This document shows positions 8,898 to 16,940 of a stretch of DNA of 56,169 nt, piece after piece. This DNA is from CAIOHW01 sp964432565 (GTDB lineage: Bacteria > Bdellovibrionota > UBA1018). Where the stretch lies: NCBI GenBank assembly GCA_964432565.1, contig CAYSOA010000016.1:1-56169 (forward strand), written 5' to 3'. The notes below the pieces were generated by a model. That model was given only the letters and a program-made list of their open reading frames with translations. It was not told the origin of the DNA and did not search any database. Within the stretch, counting starts at the first letter, position 1, and every line of letters begins with the position of its first letter. The translations under genes and the position numbers were made by a program.

Positions 8898-10337
8898 GTG
8901 ACCGACCTCCGCCATCCCGCGCCCCCCCTCTCTCTCACTGCCCGAATCCCTCTCGTCGCGCTGCTTCTGGGTTCGACCTGGGGAAGCGCATCGGCGCTCG
9001 CCGCCGACCCCCTTCCCTACGCCACGCGCACTCGTGCCTACTCGGCCTTCAGTGGCAGTGTTTTCGGAGATCCGCGAACGGTGGGAATGGCAGGTGCCAC
9101 GCTGGGACTTGCCGACTCCTTCACTGCGGCGGGTGACAACCCGGCAGGTCTCGCCATGACCCTTGCCGTGGGTGACGTTCACGCCAGCACCAATCGTATT
9201 CACGACGAACACTTGCAACGCGCCGACGCCCCGATCCACGCCTCCAACCTGGGTGCGGCCCTCACGCTGAAGAAAATGGGCTTCAGTATCGGCATGACGA
9301 ACGTGTGGAACGAAGGACAGGATTACCGGCTGTCTGGAAAAAGCGAGCCCTACTGGATTGAATCGTTTGTTCGAGAGTACCGGGCCGCCTTCGCCTACCG
9401 AGTTCATCCGCGCCTGTCGCTGGGTGCCCAGCTTCGGCTCGCGAGTTTGGTGCAAACACTGGGTCCCGAATCCAATCTGGGAAGTCTTGCCAGGGCCACC
9501 GACAGCGGACTGGGGCTCAGCTTCGGGGCGCTTTATCGACTGCCGAATCGCAGGCTCCTTCTGGGTGCGGCGTACAGCACTCCACTCACGCTCAACGCCA
9601 GAGAAGACGCTCCGACAAGCTTTTCCGCTCTGCCCGGCTACACGCAGAACACCCTGATCCCCTCGCGCTGGGGCATCGGCATCGGATACGTTCCCAACCG
9701 ACTCTTTCGGGCCGACTTCTCGCTCTTTCGAACGGGAGCCACACCGGGAGCCGCCCTGCTCAGTGACCAGTCTCGCCTGGCCGGCGCCTCGGCGTCGGTC
9801 GATCCGCACCTCGGGATCGCCTACACTTTTGCTGATTTCGCCCCCATTCGAGGCGTCCTATTTGCCGGAAGCTACCTTCAGTCCTCAAGAATCGAGGAGA
9901 CTCCCGCGAGACTGCACCTGACTTTCGGACTCAAGGCCAAGTGGTCGTTCGTCAATCTCGGATTGGCACTCGACAAGGCTGCCTCCTACAACAATACGCT
10001 GGCCTCGATCGGAATCGATCCCCTGATCCTTGCTGCTCGACTGGGAATCGTCCCGGCCCCCTCGCGACCCTCCTCGCGAGGATTTTTTCCACGGGCATTG
10101 TACGAATCAGACGAGGGGCTTCCGCCTGCGCTGCAACGGGCTCGCGCCCGAACTCGATCCACGGGTCCCGGAATTCTCGAGGTCGGGCGACAGATTCCCG
10201 AGAAAATCGAAGAAAAAGTGCGCAACCTGAGTCCCGAACAGATCATCGAGACCCTGCAGCAGATTCCCGCCGACCTTCAGGAAGATCTGGATGAGGTGCG
10301 CGAAACGCTCGATCGACAGGAAAAAGAAGGCCTGTAG
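8898..10337 (+). CDS. predicted outer-membrane beta-barrel protein (FadL/PorV-like), 479 aa
   Basis: The GTG start lies 3 bases after the permease stop. A signal peptide covers residues about 1-36 (cleavage near ALAAD). The mature protein begins with SAFSGSVFGDPRTVGMAGAT and has an early AGDNPAGLA segment, both typical of FadL/OMPP1 and PorV-type barrels. About 330 residues of alternating beta strands follow. The last 100 residues are different: polar, Arg- and Pro-rich, ending in a helical segment (EQIIETLQQIPADLQEDLDE) that would sit in the periplasm. As the last gene of the GH1-ABC run, it may provide the outer-membrane step for whatever the exporter moves; that link is inferred. Confidence 0.75.
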   Translation: MTDLRHPAPPLSLTARIPLVALLLGSTWGSASALAADPLPYATRTRAYSAFSGSVFGDPRTVGMAGATLGLADSFTAAGDNPAGLAMTLAVGDVHASTNRIHDEHLQRADAPIHASNLGAALTLKKMGFSIGMTNVWNEGQDYRLSGKSEPYWIESFVREYRAAFAYRVHPRLSLGAQLRLASLVQTLGPESNLGSLARATDSGLGLSFGALYRLPNRRLLLGAAYSTPLTLNAREDAPTSFSALPGYTQNTLIPSRWGIGIGYVPNRLFRADFSLFRTGATPGAALLSDQSRLAGASASVDPHLGIAYTFADFAPIRGVLFAGSYLQSSRIEETPARLHLTFGLKAKWSFVNLGLALDKAASYNNTLASIGIDPLILAARLGIVPAPSRPSSRGFFPRALYESDEGLPPALQRARARTRSTGPGILEVGRQIPEKIEEKVRNLSPEQIIETLQQIPADLQEDLDEVRETLDRQEKEGL

Positions 10338-10363
10338 CCCCTCCCGCCTTCTCGTCGACGGCG

Positions 10364-11272
10364 TTAGCCGCAGTCGTAGCAGCGCTCAGATCGAAACTTT
10401 TCGGGATTTTCGACCTGAAGGGTCGAATGGCGGATGCCAAACTCCCGATCGAGCAGTTCCTGTGCCGCCAGCAGAACCTCTTCCGGAACGTCTGAGACGA
10501 TATGGGCACTCATGGCCAGACGACGACTTCCCACGCTCCAGACATGAAGATCGTGCACCTCTTGAACTCCCGACAACGCTTCAAGGGCCGCCTTCAGGCG
10601 AATCGGATCGACGCCGCGAGGAGTACTTTCCATGAGAATCCCGACCGAATCGCGAATAAGCGACCAGGAGCCCAGGAGCATCAGCCCCGAAAGAACAAAG
10701 GTGATGACGGGATCGACCCAAAACCATCCCTTCCAGGTGATCAGCGCGCCCGCCACGAGAGCGGCAATGCTGCCAAAAGCATCGGCGATCACATGAAGAT
10801 AGGCCCCACGAACATTGAGGCTTTCATGCTGGTGCCGGTGCAACAGGCGCAGCGAAAAAAGATTGACCAGCAGGCCGACGGCCGCAATCCCCAGAACGAG
10901 GGGGCCCTGAATCGGCGTGGGAGACTGCACCCGAAGCACGGCCTCGTACACCAGAACGCCCGCCAGAGCCCAGATCGAGAGGCCCGAAAGCAGAGCTCCC
11001 AGGATCTCGGCACGGTGATAACCAAAGCTCATCGTGGCGCTGGGAGGGCGCCTCGAAATCCACGCGGCCACCAACCCCAGAAGCAACCCACCCACATCGG
11101 TCAGCATGTGCCCGGCATCCGACATCAGAGCCAGACTGTTGGCGACCCAGCCTCCGATGAATTCGACCACCAGAAACACCCCGGTGACCAGAAGTGCCGC
11201 TCGCAGAGCTCGTATCGAGTGATCGTGATGGCCATGATCATGGTCGTGATCATGGTCGTGATGGGCCGTCAT
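10364..11272 (-). CDS. cation diffusion facilitator (CzcD/ZitB-like) metal exporter, 302 aa
   Basis: This is a six-helix CDF antiporter that exports Zn2+ or similar ions in exchange for protons. The N-terminus is a His/Asp repeat (HDHDHDHDHGHHDH), a common metal-gathering tail. Helix 2 carries SDAGHMLTD and helix 5 HVIADAFGS, the two HxxxD pairs of the zinc-type transport site. The cytoplasmic C-terminal domain has the family's HDLHVWSVG motif and ends in a Cys pair. Length is normal. It is convergent with the barrel gene, with 26 bases between stops. Confidence 0.93.
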   Translation of the reverse strand: MTAHHDHDHDHDHGHHDHSIRALRAALLVTGVFLVVEFIGGWVANSLALMSDAGHMLTDVGGLLLGLVAAWISRRPPSATMSFGYHRAEILGALLSGLSIWALAGVLVYEAVLRVQSPTPIQGPLVLGIAAVGLLVNLFSLRLLHRHQHESLNVRGAYLHVIADAFGSIAALVAGALITWKGWFWVDPVITFVLSGLMLLGSWSLIRDSVGILMESTPRGVDPIRLKAALEALSGVQEVHDLHVWSVGSRRLAMSAHIVSDVPEEVLLAAQELLDREFGIRHSTLQVENPEKFRSERCYDCG

Positions 11273-11331
11273 GGCTTCACGCTAGATCAAAAGGCCGGAC
11301 GGTGCCACCGCGAATCAGAATCCGGGCGTGA

Positions 11332-11613
11332 CTAGCGCTCCCGATCGAGCTGATCGCGAATCTCGCGAATCTGGTCATCCACCTGGGTTCGAGACGATTG
11401 GTCGAACCATTCCACCGGAAAAAAGTACTCCCGCTTCCCCGTCAGAACGCGAACACCGCTGACCCGATGCAGCGAAGCCGACTCGGGATCGTAATCTTGG
11501 GGAAGGTCGGGGCTGCGAAGCATTTTGGCGGGACTGAGGGTTCGAATCCGGACGCGGGAATCCCCCCGAAACTCCTCCTCGAGCAAAATCAGCAAGCCCA
11601 TCAGTGGATCCAT
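11332..11613 (-). CDS. small conserved-looking hypothetical protein, 93 aa
   Basis: I do not recognise the family. The protein is soluble and has the look of a real gene: acidic N-terminus, a mixed alpha/beta middle and a charged C-terminal helix (QVDDQIREIRDQLDRE). It has no signal or membrane segment. It lies upstream of the CDF gene on the same strand, with 59 bases between them, so the two may be co-transcribed. It is divergent from the small membrane protein at 11720. Confidence 0.5.
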   Translation of the reverse strand: MDPLMGLLILLEEEFRGDSRVRIRTLSPAKMLRSPDLPQDYDPESASLHRVSGVRVLTGKREYFFPVEWFDQSSRTQVDDQIREIRDQLDRER

Positions 11614-11719
11614 ACGGCGCCACTATCACCGACACAAAAAGGACTGCACAAAAAATGCTTCTGTCCTCCGAGACACAGTTGTCCTCCCGCGAATTTATTC
11701 CGTAAGCTTCAAAGTGAGC

Positions 11720-11959
11720 ATGGCCGCAAAACGTTCATCCAAGCCTAAAAAATCCCCCCAGTCCCGACGCAGGGCGATGGACGCCGAACAGGGCCGCCAT
11801 GCCCAGCTGTGGTGGATGTTCGGGGTGGGAGCGGTGCTGCTGCTCTCGGCGATTTACCAGAATACCAGGCCCGTCCAGGCGCGTTCTGAGCGAGGTCCTG
11901 CCCAGATTCGTCCCGTGAGCTCGGCTTCCTTGCCCAATTCGCGCCCTCAGTTTAAGTAA
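11720..11959 (+). CDS. small single-span membrane protein, 79 aa
   Basis: The chosen start gives a strongly basic cytoplasmic N-terminus (MAAKRSSKPKKSPQSRRR), one transmembrane helix (about residues 31-47, WWMFGVGAVLLLSAIY) and a short polar periplasmic tail. An upstream extension of the frame is low-complexity and overlaps the divergent gene, so I reject it. The function is unknown. It ends 5 bases before the EVE-domain gene and is probably co-transcribed with it. Confidence 0.6.
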   Translation: MAAKRSSKPKKSPQSRRRAMDAEQGRHAQLWWMFGVGAVLLLSAIYQNTRPVQARSERGPAQIRPVSSASLPNSRPQFK

Positions 11960-11964
11960 GCGCC

Positions 11965-12375
11965 ATGTCCTACTGGCTGTTGAAGTCCGAGCCCTCGGTG
12001 TATTCCATTGACCAACTGCGGCAAGATCGCACGACAAACTGGAACAATATTCGAAACTTCCAGGCACGAAACTACCTGCGACAAATGAAAAAGGGCGATC
12101 AGGCCCTGATCTACCACTCGAATGAAGAAAGAGCCGTGGTCGGCGTCGCAGAGGTCGTCCGCGAGGCCTATCCCGATCTCGACCCCCAGGGCGGCGACTG
12201 GTCCCAGGTAGATGTGCGCTTCGTCAAAACCTTTCATCAGCCCGTGACCCTGGCCGAGATCAAGGCGAACCCCCAGTTTCAGGAGATTCTGCTCGTCAAA
12301 CAGTCCCGGCTTTCGACCATGCCGCTGTCGAAGTCCCACTTCGATCTGCTTTGCAGGCTGGGAGGCCTTTCGTGA
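11965..12375 (+). CDS. EVE-domain protein (thymocyte nuclear protein 1 family), 136 aa
   Basis: The start MSYWLLKSEP and the following WNNIRNFQARNYLRQMKKGD segment are diagnostic of the EVE domain, a PUA-like fold that binds modified bases in DNA or RNA. The whole protein is one EVE domain of standard length. A role in RNA or modified-nucleotide recognition is likely, but the ligand is unknown. Its stop TGA overlaps the GTG start of the next gene (GTGA). Confidence 0.9.
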   Translation: MSYWLLKSEPSVYSIDQLRQDRTTNWNNIRNFQARNYLRQMKKGDQALIYHSNEERAVVGVAEVVREAYPDLDPQGGDWSQVDVRFVKTFHQPVTLAEIKANPQFQEILLVKQSRLSTMPLSKSHFDLLCRLGGLS

Positions 12376-12965
12376 TCGCTACAGAGCTCTCGACGGTTCG
12401 CGACTGGAGCCCCTTTCGGGTGGTGGCTGACGGAAAACATGCCGACGCCCCCCGGTCCATTCACATGCCAGAGGGAATCGGCGATCGGCTGCGTGCGGCC
12501 GCCTTTGCAGAAATTCAGGCCCGCGAAGCGTTCCTGTGGGCTGCCTCGACCTTCGTTGACGCTCCCCCCTCGCTCATCACGGCATGGAAGGGGCTGGCCA
12601 TGGCCGAGGATCGGCATCTCGAGTGGCTGCTCAAGCGCCTGAGCGAGCTGGGCTTCGCCATCGACGGACGCGGGGTCTCGCAGCAGCTCTGGGTCTCGCT
12701 CACAAAATGCAAGACCTCCGAGGAATTTGCTCTTTTCATGGCGACGGCCGAAGATCGCGGAAGAAGAGCGGGCGAGCGCTTTCATCAGCAACTGAAGGAT
12801 CGCGATCCGGTGAGTGCCGAGATTTTTCGGAGAATCGCCGAAGAGGAGGTCGAACATATTCGACTGGCAGAAACTCACTTCGGATTCCGCCCGGGGGAAA
12901 TCGAAGAGAAAGCCAACCCGCGGCCCGAAAGGCGAACCGGACTACCTTCGGACCGCGGGATGTGA
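12372..12965 (+). CDS. ferritin-like DUF455 family protein, 197 aa
   Basis: This is a helical-bundle protein of the ferritin-like superfamily. Likely metal ligands are spread as expected over four helices: EIQARE, AEDRHLEW (ExxH), AEDRGRRAGE and EEEVEHIRLAE. DUF455 proteins are thought to be di-iron or related oxidases; no substrate is known. I chose the GTG at 12372, which overlaps the EVE stop codon and gives a sensible N-terminus. The gene is convergent with dut and its stop lies inside a hairpin. Confidence 0.75.
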   Translation: MIATELSTVRDWSPFRVVADGKHADAPRSIHMPEGIGDRLRAAAFAEIQAREAFLWAASTFVDAPPSLITAWKGLAMAEDRHLEWLLKRLSELGFAIDGRGVSQQLWVSLTKCKTSEEFALFMATAEDRGRRAGERFHQQLKDRDPVSAEIFRRIAEEEVEHIRLAETHFGFRPGEIEEKANPRPERRTGLPSDRGM

Positions 12966-12980
12966 AGCCCATGCTTCACA
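12961..12980. terminator. perfect 8-bp hairpin between convergent genes
   Basis: TGTGAAGC and GCTTCACA flank a 4-base loop. The left arm includes the DUF455 stop codon. There is no clear T-run after it, so it is only a possible terminator or 3'-end stabiliser. It lies 37 bases from the convergent dut stop. Confidence 0.4.
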
Positions 12981-13016
12981 CAACGATTCGAGAGTGCACG
13001 TTTCGTACTTTGAAAA

Positions 13017-13439
13017 TCAGCTTCCCGAGCTTCCGAAGCCGCCCGCTCCTCGCGACGAGTCCGAAAGTTCAGTGACCTGTGTCACTGCCGCGAGACCGAC
13101 CGGAAGCAGCAGGAGCTGCGCGATGCGATCGCCGGCTTTGAGTTCAATCGGCTCGAGGGACAAATTCCAGAGCACGACCTGCACCTCTCCCCGGTAGCCC
13201 GCATCGATGATTCCCCCAGCGGTTTTCAGCCCCTTGGAAGCAAGCGACGAACGGTCGGCGATCATCCCCACCCAGCCGTGGTCAATCTCGAGTGCCACAC
13301 CGGTTCGAGCACGCAGGCCGGCACCGGGCGCCACCGTCACAGGTTCCAGCGCATAGAGATCCAGTCCCGCATCGCCCGCATGGGCACGCGTCGGAAGACT
13401 GGCGCGCTCATCCAACCGTCGAACTCGAATCTCCTTCAT
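13017..13439 (-). CDS. dut: dUTP diphosphatase, 140 aa
   Basis: This enzyme hydrolyses dUTP to dUMP and pyrophosphate, keeping uracil out of DNA and feeding dTMP synthesis. All five trimeric dUTPase motifs are visible: AGDAGLDLYA, DRSSLASKG, GGIIDAGYRGEV, GDRIAQLLLLP and the C-terminal P-loop-like RGAGGFGSSG. Length is normal. The ATG at 13439 overlaps the hisS stop (ATGA), so dut is translated as the second gene of a hisS-dut unit. Confidence 0.95.
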   Translation of the reverse strand: MKEIRVRRLDERASLPTRAHAGDAGLDLYALEPVTVAPGAGLRARTGVALEIDHGWVGMIADRSSLASKGLKTAGGIIDAGYRGEVQVVLWNLSLEPIELKAGDRIAQLLLLPVGLAAVTQVTELSDSSRGAGGFGSSGS

Positions 13440-14758
13440 GCGCGTCCTCCCTGTGAACCCCATCCGCGAGCCTCAAAATAGGCGCCAATCGCATCGAGCG
13501 ACACCACTTCCTGCACTCCCGCCTCGAGGTCCTTGACGATCAGCCGGCCTTCGGCCCATTCGGCGTCGCCAAAAAGAACGGCGAAGCGGGCCCCGTGGCG
13601 CGAAGCGATCTTGAGCTGGGCTCCGAACCCTTCGACCGAAAGCGGCGTCATCACGCGCAATCCCTGACCGCGCAGTTTCGAGGCCACTCCCTCGGCGGCA
13701 CCGCGCCACTCCGACTTCGGAAGCGCTACCAGCAAATCCACCCCGCCATCCAGGCTCGGCAGAAGACCATGGGTTTCAAGAAAATTGCGAAGCGTGACGT
13801 CCCCCATTCCGAAACCGACGCCGGGAAGCTTTTCCTTTCCGAAGAGCCCGACGAGATTATCGTAGCGCCCCCCTCCGAACATCGCCCGGTTGTTCTCGGG
13901 CGAAGTGTCATACATTTCGAAGACCGTTCCGGTGTAATAGTCGAGTCCTCGGAGCACCGATGCGTCAAACACCACCTGATTCGCACCCACTCCCGATTCA
14001 GCCAGAAGCGTGAAAAGACTGCGAAGCTCACGGGTCCCCTCGCATGAAAACCGGCTTTCAATCTCCTCGAAGGAACACTGAAAGAAGGTCTCAAGCTCAC
14101 CTCTTTGTGCCGACGAAATTCCCAGATCATCGAGCCACTTGAGGTATTTCTCCTCACCGATCTTGGCACGGGCATCGAGAGCCTTGGTCACCTTCAGGGC
14201 GGCGTCCGCGGAAAGCCCCAGCCTATCGACGAAGAAGTAATCCATGAGCCTGCGATTATTCACCCGTACCTGAACGAGATGATCTCCGCCAAAGCGCTTC
14301 ATGATCGTCAACGCGACAGAAAGCAGCTCGGCATCCGCCAGGAGGGCGTCTCCTCCCAGAATGTCGACGTTCAACTGCCAGTGTTCTCGCAGCCGTCCCC
14401 TCTGCGGCCTCTCGTAACGCCACAAGTTCGGCAGGCTGTACCAGCGAATCGGTCGCGGCAGCTCCTGAATTTTTCCGGCCACCATTCGGGCGAGGGTCGG
14501 CGTCATCTCCGGCCGAATCGCCAATTTTCGCTCTCCACGATCCGTCAGCCAATAGAGCTGTTGATTGACAAGCTCTTCGCCCGACTTGGCCGCATAGACC
14601 TCGAACGGCTCCAGCATGGGTCCGTCGTAAGGCTCGAAGGCGTAAGATTCGACTACCTCCGCCATCTGCTCGAACATCCAGTTCTGGATGCGCATGTCGA
14701 CGGGATAAAAGTCGCGGGTTCCCTTGTAGGGCTGTGTCGAAAGCTTGAGGTCGGCCAT
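13436..14758 (-). CDS. hisS: histidine--tRNA ligase, 440 aa
   Basis: This is a class II synthetase charging tRNA-His. Motif 1 region KGTRDFYP, motif 2 around WRYERPQRGRLREHWQ, the His-specific LDYYTGTVFE and motif 3 region MFGGGRYDNLVG are all present. The anticodon-binding domain follows (LLVALPKSEW onward). The start at 14758 (MADLKLSTQPYKGTRD) is chosen because it gives the normal N-terminus; the longer open frame upstream is proline/serine-rich and overlaps the divergent serB. It is transcribed with dut. Confidence 0.96.
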   Translation of the reverse strand: MADLKLSTQPYKGTRDFYPVDMRIQNWMFEQMAEVVESYAFEPYDGPMLEPFEVYAAKSGEELVNQQLYWLTDRGERKLAIRPEMTPTLARMVAGKIQELPRPIRWYSLPNLWRYERPQRGRLREHWQLNVDILGGDALLADAELLSVALTIMKRFGGDHLVQVRVNNRRLMDYFFVDRLGLSADAALKVTKALDARAKIGEEKYLKWLDDLGISSAQRGELETFFQCSFEEIESRFSCEGTRELRSLFTLLAESGVGANQVVFDASVLRGLDYYTGTVFEMYDTSPENNRAMFGGGRYDNLVGLFGKEKLPGVGFGMGDVTLRNFLETHGLLPSLDGGVDLLVALPKSEWRGAAEGVASKLRGQGLRVMTPLSVEGFGAQLKIASRHGARFAVLFGDAEWAEGRLIVKDLEAGVQEVVSLDAIGAYFEARGWGSQGGRA

Positions 14759-14833
14759 GGGGCAAAGCTCGCACAACTCCGCGCAAAGCTCCAGTGGACT
14801 GTCCCCCGGCGCGCCGCTAGACTCGAGCTCATC

Positions 14834-16051
14834 ATGAGCGCCTCCCTGCTGGCCCTGGTCACTTGCTCGGGCCGTGACACCCCCGGAATTACTTCGGAAC
14901 TGACGGGCATTCTGGCTCGTGCCGACCGAAGGCTGGTCGACATCGGACAGGCGGTCCTGCACGGATGGCTGACGCTCTCCCTGCTCTTCGAAGTGGAGGC
15001 AGGCCCGGACGAAGGCACCATCCCCGATCCCCTTCCAAAGCTCCTGGCCAGGGCGCAGGAGCTCGACCTGAAAATGGAGTACCAGCTCTTCGAGCCCAAA
15101 GAGCTGTCTCCGAACGGGCCTCGGCAGCCCGGATCCTTTCGCTACGCGCTGACACTGGTGGCTTCAGAAATTCCTGCAAAAACGCTCCACGCCGTCACGC
15201 GACTCCTGGCAAAAGAACAGTTCAATATTGACGTCATCGACCAGCTCAGTGAAGGGCGCTTCGGCTGCGTCGAGATGCTGGTTTCGACAAAATCTGAGGT
15301 CGACGAACAGCGCATCAAGCACGAACTTTTATCTCTGGCTCGAAATGAAGGCGTCGACATGGCGCTGCAGGCCGAGGGCCTTTACCGTCGGGCCAAGCGA
15401 CTCATTGTTTTTGACATGGACTCGACGCTGATCCAGTCCGAAATCATTGATGAGTTCGCCCGCGAGCTTGGAGTTCACCAGGAAGTATCGAGAGTCACGC
15501 ACGAAGCCATGACTGGAAGACTTCCCTTCGCCGATGCTCTCGAACGACGAGTCAGCCTGCTTCGGGGGCTGACTCGTGCCCAGATCGACGCCGTGTTCGA
15601 ACGCACCCAGCTCACACCGGGGGCCGAAGAGTTGATCGGAATTCTCAAGGATCTCGGCTATCGTATCGCCCTGATCAGCGGGGGATTCAGCTGCATCGCC
15701 GATCGTCTGAAGGCGCGCCTCGGGATTCACTATGCCCAGGCCAACCATCTGATCTTCGATCAGGACGTCTGTACCGGAAAGGTTCGCCCGCCCATCGTCG
15801 ATGCCCAACGCAAGGCGGATCTTCTCGAATTGATCGCCCAGCAGGAGGGAATCCATCTCGACCAGGTCATCGCAGTGGGAGACGGTGCCAACGACATTCC
15901 CATGCTGGAAAAAGCCGGTCTCGGAATCGCCTTCAATGCCAAGCCCTCCGTCGGGGAACATGCCGACCTGGCGTTGAACCAGCAGAATCTCAAGGCGATC
16001 CTCTACCTACTCGGGATTCCCGGCCGCGACCTGCCCTCCGCACTCGCCTGA
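14834..16051 (+). CDS. serB: phosphoserine phosphatase SerB with N-terminal ACT domains, 405 aa
   Basis: This is the last step of serine synthesis: O-phosphoserine to serine. The HAD phosphatase domain (about 188-390) has the nucleophile Asp194 in FDMDSTLI, acid/base Asp196, motif 2 ISGGFS and motif 4 VGDGANDIPML. Residues 1-90 and 102-180 look like two ACT domains, which usually bind amino acids for feedback control; the longer SerB type has this arrangement. The start at 14834 gives a good ACT beginning (ALVTCSGRDTPGI), 75 bases from the divergent hisS start. Confidence 0.94.
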   Translation: MSASLLALVTCSGRDTPGITSELTGILARADRRLVDIGQAVLHGWLTLSLLFEVEAGPDEGTIPDPLPKLLARAQELDLKMEYQLFEPKELSPNGPRQPGSFRYALTLVASEIPAKTLHAVTRLLAKEQFNIDVIDQLSEGRFGCVEMLVSTKSEVDEQRIKHELLSLARNEGVDMALQAEGLYRRAKRLIVFDMDSTLIQSEIIDEFARELGVHQEVSRVTHEAMTGRLPFADALERRVSLLRGLTRAQIDAVFERTQLTPGAEELIGILKDLGYRIALISGGFSCIADRLKARLGIHYAQANHLIFDQDVCTGKVRPPIVDAQRKADLLELIAQQEGIHLDQVIAVGDGANDIPMLEKAGLGIAFNAKPSVGEHADLALNQQNLKAILYLLGIPGRDLPSALA

Positions 16052-16142
16052 CAACTCGAATCCGAGGCGGAACACCAAGAGGCTTGCATGACCGCTCGCT
16101 TGGGGTAACTTGGGGCCACACAACCTCAAGAAAGGAAACGTC

Positions 16143-16841
16143 ATGGATTTTGCGCTTTTCTCGCCCAATGGTTTCCAGATGATTCTTCGCTGGCTGCATT
16201 TTGTCTTCGGCATCATCTGGATTGGCCACCTGTACTATTTCAATTTCACCCAGGGCCCCTTCATGGCCGAGACCGATCCCGCGACAAAGTCGGGCGTCAC
16301 CCAGAAGCTTCTTCCTAGAGCCCTCTGGTGGTTCCGCTGGGGTGCGATGTTCACGTTCATCACAGGCTGGCTGTATCTGGGCCACAAGTGGGGCCAGATG
16401 GGATCGAGCTTTCTCGAAACCTCTTACGGCATCACCATCCTGATGGGGGCCATTCTGGGCTCGTTGATGTGGTTCAACGTCTGGTTCATCATCTGGCCTG
16501 CCCAGCAGGTGGTCATTGCCAACGCCGAAGCCGTAGCCAAGGGCGGACAGGCCAACCCCGCCGCTGCAGGCCGCGCGGCGGCGGCAGGTCTGGCATCCCG
16601 AACCAACACGCTGTTTTCGATGCCGCTTCTGTTTTTCATGGGAACGGCGTCCCACCTGCCGATCAGCGTCGACGCCAGCCAGGTCGGCCTGTTCTTCGCC
16701 GTTTTCGGCATCCTGATCGGACTGCTGCAGCTCAACGCGATGAAGGGCAAGACCGGACCGATGACTTCCGTAAAGGGCGTCATCCACATGGGTACGCTGC
16801 TGACGGTGGTGCTCTACGTTTTGGCCGAGGTCATCCTCTAA
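16143..16841 (+). CDS. urate-oxidase-like (PuuD N-terminal type) membrane protein, 232 aa
   Basis: This protein has about six membrane helices, beginning with ILRWLHFVFGIIWIGHLYYF and including LMWFNVWFIIWPAQQ, a signature of the membrane domain of PuuD urate oxidases. Full PuuD proteins carry a C-terminal cytochrome c domain (CxxCH), which is absent here, so urate oxidation cannot be assumed. Conserved His residues in the helices might bind heme. A strong ribosome binding site (AAAGGAAAC) precedes the ATG. No purine-degradation gene is nearby. A strong terminator follows. Confidence 0.75.
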   Translation: MDFALFSPNGFQMILRWLHFVFGIIWIGHLYYFNFTQGPFMAETDPATKSGVTQKLLPRALWWFRWGAMFTFITGWLYLGHKWGQMGSSFLETSYGITILMGAILGSLMWFNVWFIIWPAQQVVIANAEAVAKGGQANPAAAGRAAAAGLASRTNTLFSMPLLFFMGTASHLPISVDASQVGLFFAVFGILIGLLQLNAMKGKTGPMTSVKGVIHMGTLLTVVLYVLAEVIL

Positions 16842-16873
16842 GCCTCAACTCCGAGTTCGTGACCAAAACGAAA

Positions 16874-16913
16874 GGGCCAGCCGTCCCGAGGATGGCTGGC
16901 CTTTTCCTTTTTC
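16874..16913 (+). terminator. strong rho-independent terminator
   Basis: Arms 16875-16886 and 16890-16901 form a 12-bp stem containing GGCCAGCC/GGCTGGCC with a 3-base loop, followed by TTTTCCTTTTTC on the plus strand. It ends the PuuD-like transcript. Read from the other side it has a shorter T-rich tail and may also stop the convergent MCE/MlaE transcript. Confidence 0.9.
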
Positions 16914-16940
16914 CCGTGAGTCGTAGAGCTGGCACCAGCC

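Noticed and set aside
11228..11262. Short direct repeats (ATCATGGTCGTG type)
   Set aside because: They simply encode the His/Asp-rich tail of the CDF transporter and are not a separate element.
14105..14833. Upstream extension of the serB frame
   Set aside because: It lies opposite hisS, with no ACT or other domain; the ATG at 14834 gives a proper ACT start.
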